From NCBI GenBank assembly GCA_965370495.1, contig CBDUUV010000104.1, positions 1 to 8,275 of the forward strand: 8,275 nucleotides of DNA, given 5' to 3'. The notes beneath the pieces are model-generated. The model did not search any database. It had not been told where the DNA came from and saw nothing but the letters and a program-made list of their open reading frames with translations. The stretch is from Krumholzibacterium sp965370495 (lineage in GTDB: Bacteria > Krumholzibacteriota > Krumholzibacteriia > Krumholzibacteriales > Krumholzibacteriaceae). The translations under genes and the position numbers were made by a program. Below, piece by piece: positions 6,243 to 8,275 of the stretch (the first letter of the stretch is position 1; each line of letters begins with the position of its first letter).

Positions 6243-7190
6243 ATGGCGAAGTACCTTGTGACAGGTGGCGCCGGTTTCATCGGATCGAATATTGCCGAAG
6301 AACTGGTTGCTCAGGGCGAAGAAGTTGTTGTTTTTGATAATCTTTCAACTGGCCACGAAAAGAACATCGAGCATATAAGCGCTGATATAACCTTCATCAA
6401 AGGTGATATCAGGAACCCGGATGAGGTGGGTAAGGCGATGGTTGGCGTGGACCATGTTCTTCATCAGGCAGCGCTTGCATCAGTTCCAAGAAGTATTGAG
6501 GATCCTGTTCTTGTGAACGATGTAAATATAAATGGCACCCTCAACATTCTTGAAGAAGCGAGAAAGACCGGTGTAAAAAGTCTGGTATACGCGGCATCCT
6601 CATCGGCGTACGGAGAGACCGAGAGGCTTCCTAAAAGAGAAGATATACTTCCCCAGCCGTTATCCCCGTATGCCGTAACTAAACTTGTGGGAGAATACTA
6701 TTGCTCTGTTTATTCAAATGTGTATGGATTGCCTGCCATAAGTGTGAGATACTTCAATGTCTTTGGCCCCAGACAGGATCCAGCTTCTCAATATGCAGCT
6801 GTGATCCCGATATTTATTTCTCACATGCTGAAAGACAAGAGCCCAACGATCTTTGGAGACGGTGAACAGAGCCGTGATTTCACTTACGTCAAGAATATTG
6901 TCAACGCGAATATTCTGGCATCGAGATGCCCGGAAGCTTCCGGGCAGGTTGTTAATGTAGCGTGTGGAGATAGATATACTTTGAACGAATTGTATGCAAA
7001 ACTCCGTGAAATGACAGGTGCTGATGTGGATCCTGTTTACGAGGACACACGGGTAGGGGATATCAGGCACTCGCATGCTGACATTTCAATGGCAAAAAAC
7101 CTTTTTGGATATACAGTGGAAGTTCCTTTTGAGGAAGGCTTGAAAAAGACGGTAGAATGGTATCGAAAAGTTGCTGGAGTTGCGAAGTAG
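6243..7190 (+). CDS. wbpP: UDP-GlcNAc / UDP-GlcNAcA 4-epimerase, WbpP type
   Basis: An extended short-chain dehydrogenase/reductase of 315 residues that inverts C4 of a UDP-hexose, giving the galacto form. Visible: NAD-binding TGGAGFIG (7-14); ALASVPRSIEDP (77-88); the serine run 119-121 in AASSSAYG; catalytic Y143 and K147 in SPYAVTK; RYFNVFGPRQDP (169-180), followed by YAAVIP; and GDIRHSHAD (272-280). S277 stands where E. coli GalE has the bulky Y299. A small residue there is associated in WbpP with acceptance of N-acetylated sugars. The order dehydrogenase then epimerase matches wbpA-wbpP and tviB-tviC, which make UDP-GalNAcA for the P. aeruginosa O6 O antigen and the Vi capsule. ATG 6243 has GGAGG at 6234-6238. 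A perfect 20-bp palindrome lies inside the gene (6927-6946). Confidence 0.9.
   Translation: MAKYLVTGGAGFIGSNIAEELVAQGEEVVVFDNLSTGHEKNIEHISADITFIKGDIRNPDEVGKAMVGVDHVLHQAALASVPRSIEDPVLVNDVNINGTLNILEEARKTGVKSLVYAASSSAYGETERLPKREDILPQPLSPYAVTKLVGEYYCSVYSNVYGLPAISVRYFNVFGPRQDPASQYAAVIPIFISHMLKDKSPTIFGDGEQSRDFTYVKNIVNANILASRCPEASGQVVNVACGDRYTLNELYAKLREMTGADVDPVYEDTRVGDIRHSHADISMAKNLFGYTVEVPFEEGLKKTVEWYRKVAGVAK
6927..6946. repeat. Perfect 20-bp palindrome inside the epimerase gene
   Basis: TGCCCGGA-AGCT-TCCGGGCA reads the same on both strands. In RNA it would fold to an 8-bp GC-rich stem with a four-base loop. It encodes CPEASGQ, so it may be only codon choice, yet a 20-bp perfect palindrome is expected well under once in a window this size. 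No T run follows. Its arm shares CCCGG/CCGGGC with the stem-loop after the tRNA. Confidence 0.8.
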
Positions 7191-7245
7191 ATCTGTTTTT
7201 GCTTTACAGGTAAGTAGAGAAAAGCTAGTTTTATAGCCTCAAAAG

Positions 7246-7252
7246 AAGGAGG
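7246..7252 (+). promoter_or_regulatory. Consensus Shine-Dalgarno that points to an ATC start codon
   Basis: AAGGAGG is the best ribosome binding site in the window. Eight bases separate it from ATC at 7261. The first conventional in-frame start, GTG 7279, is 26 bases away. It therefore decides the start of the export gene. Confidence 0.75.
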
Positions 7253-7260
7253 CGGTAAAA

Positions 7261-8205
7261 ATCAGAAAATGGAAAAAGGTGATTTCGGCTGCAGTGCTGA
7301 TGCTGTGTGCGGGCGTGCTTTTATCAGCAGATGTTTCTGCCCAGGAAGTTCGGTTGAGAAACAATGACAGACTGGATCTGGTCGTTCCCCAGCGGCAGGA
7401 ACTTGCAAGACAGATAGTTATCAGTTCGAATGGCACTGTGTACATTCCGGTAATCGGGGATATTCAGGTCGAGGGGCTTTTTATCAGCGAAGCAGAAGTT
7501 GTTATTCTCCGACGTCTACAGGAGATCTATCCCAGCGTTCGAAGTATTACACTATCACTTGTGGGAGAAGAATCGAGACGAATCGTTTATGTTCACGGAG
7601 AAGTACTGGCTCCGGGAAAATATGAATTCAGGACAAATCCGAGTGTGTGGGAAGCCGTGCGCGAAGCGGGTGGAGCAAATCCCGAAGCCTCTCTCGAAGC
7701 CGTTCGGATAATCCGGGCCGCGAAAGAAGGTAGAAGGACGCTTATAGTCAATCTTCAGAGGGTAATCGAAAGTGGTGAGTTTGAATCATTGCCTGAACTG
7801 AGGCCGGGGGATACGGTTATTGTTCCGGCGATGACGGCACAATATTCAGGCAGCGGGTCAGTTCGGCTGATCGGTGCGGTTTTGCACCCAGGGCCTTACA
7901 AGCTTACTGCAGACAAGACACTTACAGATGCTATACTTGCAGCGGGTGGACCGGAAGATAATGCAAACCTGCGAAAAATCACGATCATCCGTCATCTTCC
8001 GGAAGGTGCGGTAGTTACTATCGAGGTCAATTTTGAAAGATATCTGAATAACGGGGATTCAAGGCAGAATCCACTCATTCTTCCTGATGATACTGTGAAT
8101 GTTCCACGTGACCGGAACGTGTTTAGAGTTCTTGTGGGCGATCCAAGGTTCCTGGTCGGAACGTTAACAGCCACGGCTGCGATGATCCTTGTATTCAACC
8201 GATAA
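7261..8205 (+). CDS. Polysaccharide export protein (Poly_export plus two SLBB domains), probable ATC start
   Basis: A Wza-family periplasmic/outer-membrane protein that passes capsule, O-antigen-like or exopolysaccharide chains to the surface. From ATC 7261 it has 314 residues. The signal peptide is MRKWKKVISAAVLMLC..., with probable cleavage after VSA (residue 27). Poly_export domain about 28-100; first SLBB about 107-155 (VYVHGEVLAPGKYEF...EAGGANPEA); second SLBB about 201-245 (VRLIGAVLHPGPYKL...AAGGPEDNA); then LPDDTVNVPRD; and a hydrophobic C-terminal segment about 297-312. Between the in-frame stop at 7234 and GTG 7279 there is no ATG, GTG or TTG. Starting at GTG would remove all the basic residues of the signal peptide. 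Unlike Wza, no lipobox is seen (C16 is preceded by Leu), so it is probably not a lipoprotein. It follows the epimerase by 70 bases and precedes the next gene by 10. Confidence 0.88.
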   Translation: MRKWKKVISAAVLMLCAGVLLSADVSAQEVRLRNNDRLDLVVPQRQELARQIVISSNGTVYIPVIGDIQVEGLFISEAEVVILRRLQEIYPSVRSITLSLVGEESRRIVYVHGEVLAPGKYEFRTNPSVWEAVREAGGANPEASLEAVRIIRAAKEGRRTLIVNLQRVIESGEFESLPELRPGDTVIVPAMTAQYSGSGSVRLIGAVLHPGPYKLTADKTLTDAILAAGGPEDNANLRKITIIRHLPEGAVVTIEVNFERYLNNGDSRQNPLILPDDTVNVPRDRNVFRVLVGDPRFLVGTLTATAAMILVFNR

Positions 8206-8215
8206 GGGAGAAAGT

Positions 8216-8275
8216 GTGGAAAAAATCAGGAAATATGTTCCGGAAGAGGAAGAACAGAAGATAGATCTGTATATC
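8216..8275 (+). CDS. Start of a probable Wzz/Wzc-type chain-length or tyrosine-kinase protein (cut by the right edge)
   Basis: Only 20 codons are visible. GTG 8216, with AGGGAG at 8205-8210, reads MEKIRKYVPEEEEQKIDLYI and stays open to the edge. A short charged leader running into E-x-IDLYI is how many Wzz/GumC/Wzc-type polysaccharide co-polymerases begin before their first membrane helix. The position 10 bases after a Poly_export gene fits that pairing. The overlapping GTG at 8214 is in a frame that stops soon. The coding call is fairly safe; the family is mostly inferred from context. Confidence 0.6.
   Translation, partial: MEKIRKYVPEEEEQKIDLYI

Noticed and set aside
7203..7231. Possible promoter TTTACA - 17 bases - TAGTTT before the export gene
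   Set aside because: The -35 box is good but the -10 box matches only three of six bases; an AT-rich gap gives such matches easily.
7294..7311. Possible lipobox around C16 of the export protein, as in Wza
   Set aside because: The residue before the cysteine is Leu, not Gly/Ala/Ser, and a normal signal peptidase I site (VSA) follows at residue 27.

Overview
The window is an 8.3 kb stretch of a bacterial chromosome of moderate GC (high 40s by eye). All of its genes are on the + strand. No mobile element, CRISPR array or decayed gene was seen. The mix of genes fits an uncultured, Gram-negative-type bacterium of the FCB group or a neighbouring candidate phylum. The pointers are a secreted M28 peptidase with a FlgD/type-IX-like C-terminal domain, a DUF4834-like small protein and an SLBB export protein. 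No single marker fixes the taxon, so this placement is inference. Start codons are often not ATG: TTG twice, GTG once, and very probably ATC once.

Region 1 (1-1261): the 3' part of recN (DNA repair ATPase). Its stop codon lies inside a complete tRNA-Arg(CCG) gene, which is followed by a strong stem-loop without a U tract. Region 2 (1281-3203): a secreted M28-family zinc aminopeptidase with extra C-terminal beta domains, then a 64-residue membrane-anchored protein. Region 3 (3365-4860): a basic two-helix membrane protein of unknown function and a cytoplasmic GAF-GGDEF cyclic-dinucleotide synthase. Region 4 (4919 to the right edge): the head of a surface-polysaccharide operon. It holds a UDP-GlcNAc 6-dehydrogenase (WbpA type), a UDP-GlcNAc/GlcNAcA 4-epimerase (WbpP type), a Poly_export/SLBB protein and the first 20 codons of a probable Wzz/Wzc-type chain-length protein. 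Together the two sugar enzymes would make UDP-N-acetylgalactosaminuronic acid, which would feed a polymer exported by the last two proteins.

The most interesting signal is in the GGDEF protein. The GGDEF signature and the RxxD inhibitory site are intact, but the guanine-contacting aspartate of the GHxxGD motif is serine (GHLSGS). The same Asp-to-Ser change marks the Hypr GGDEF enzymes that make 3',3'-cyclic AMP-GMP, so this may be a cGAMP synthase rather than a plain diguanylate cyclase, lying directly upstream of a polysaccharide operon. The second strong signal is the export gene: a consensus Shine-Dalgarno at ideal distance points to an ATC codon, and only that start gives a proper signal peptide.
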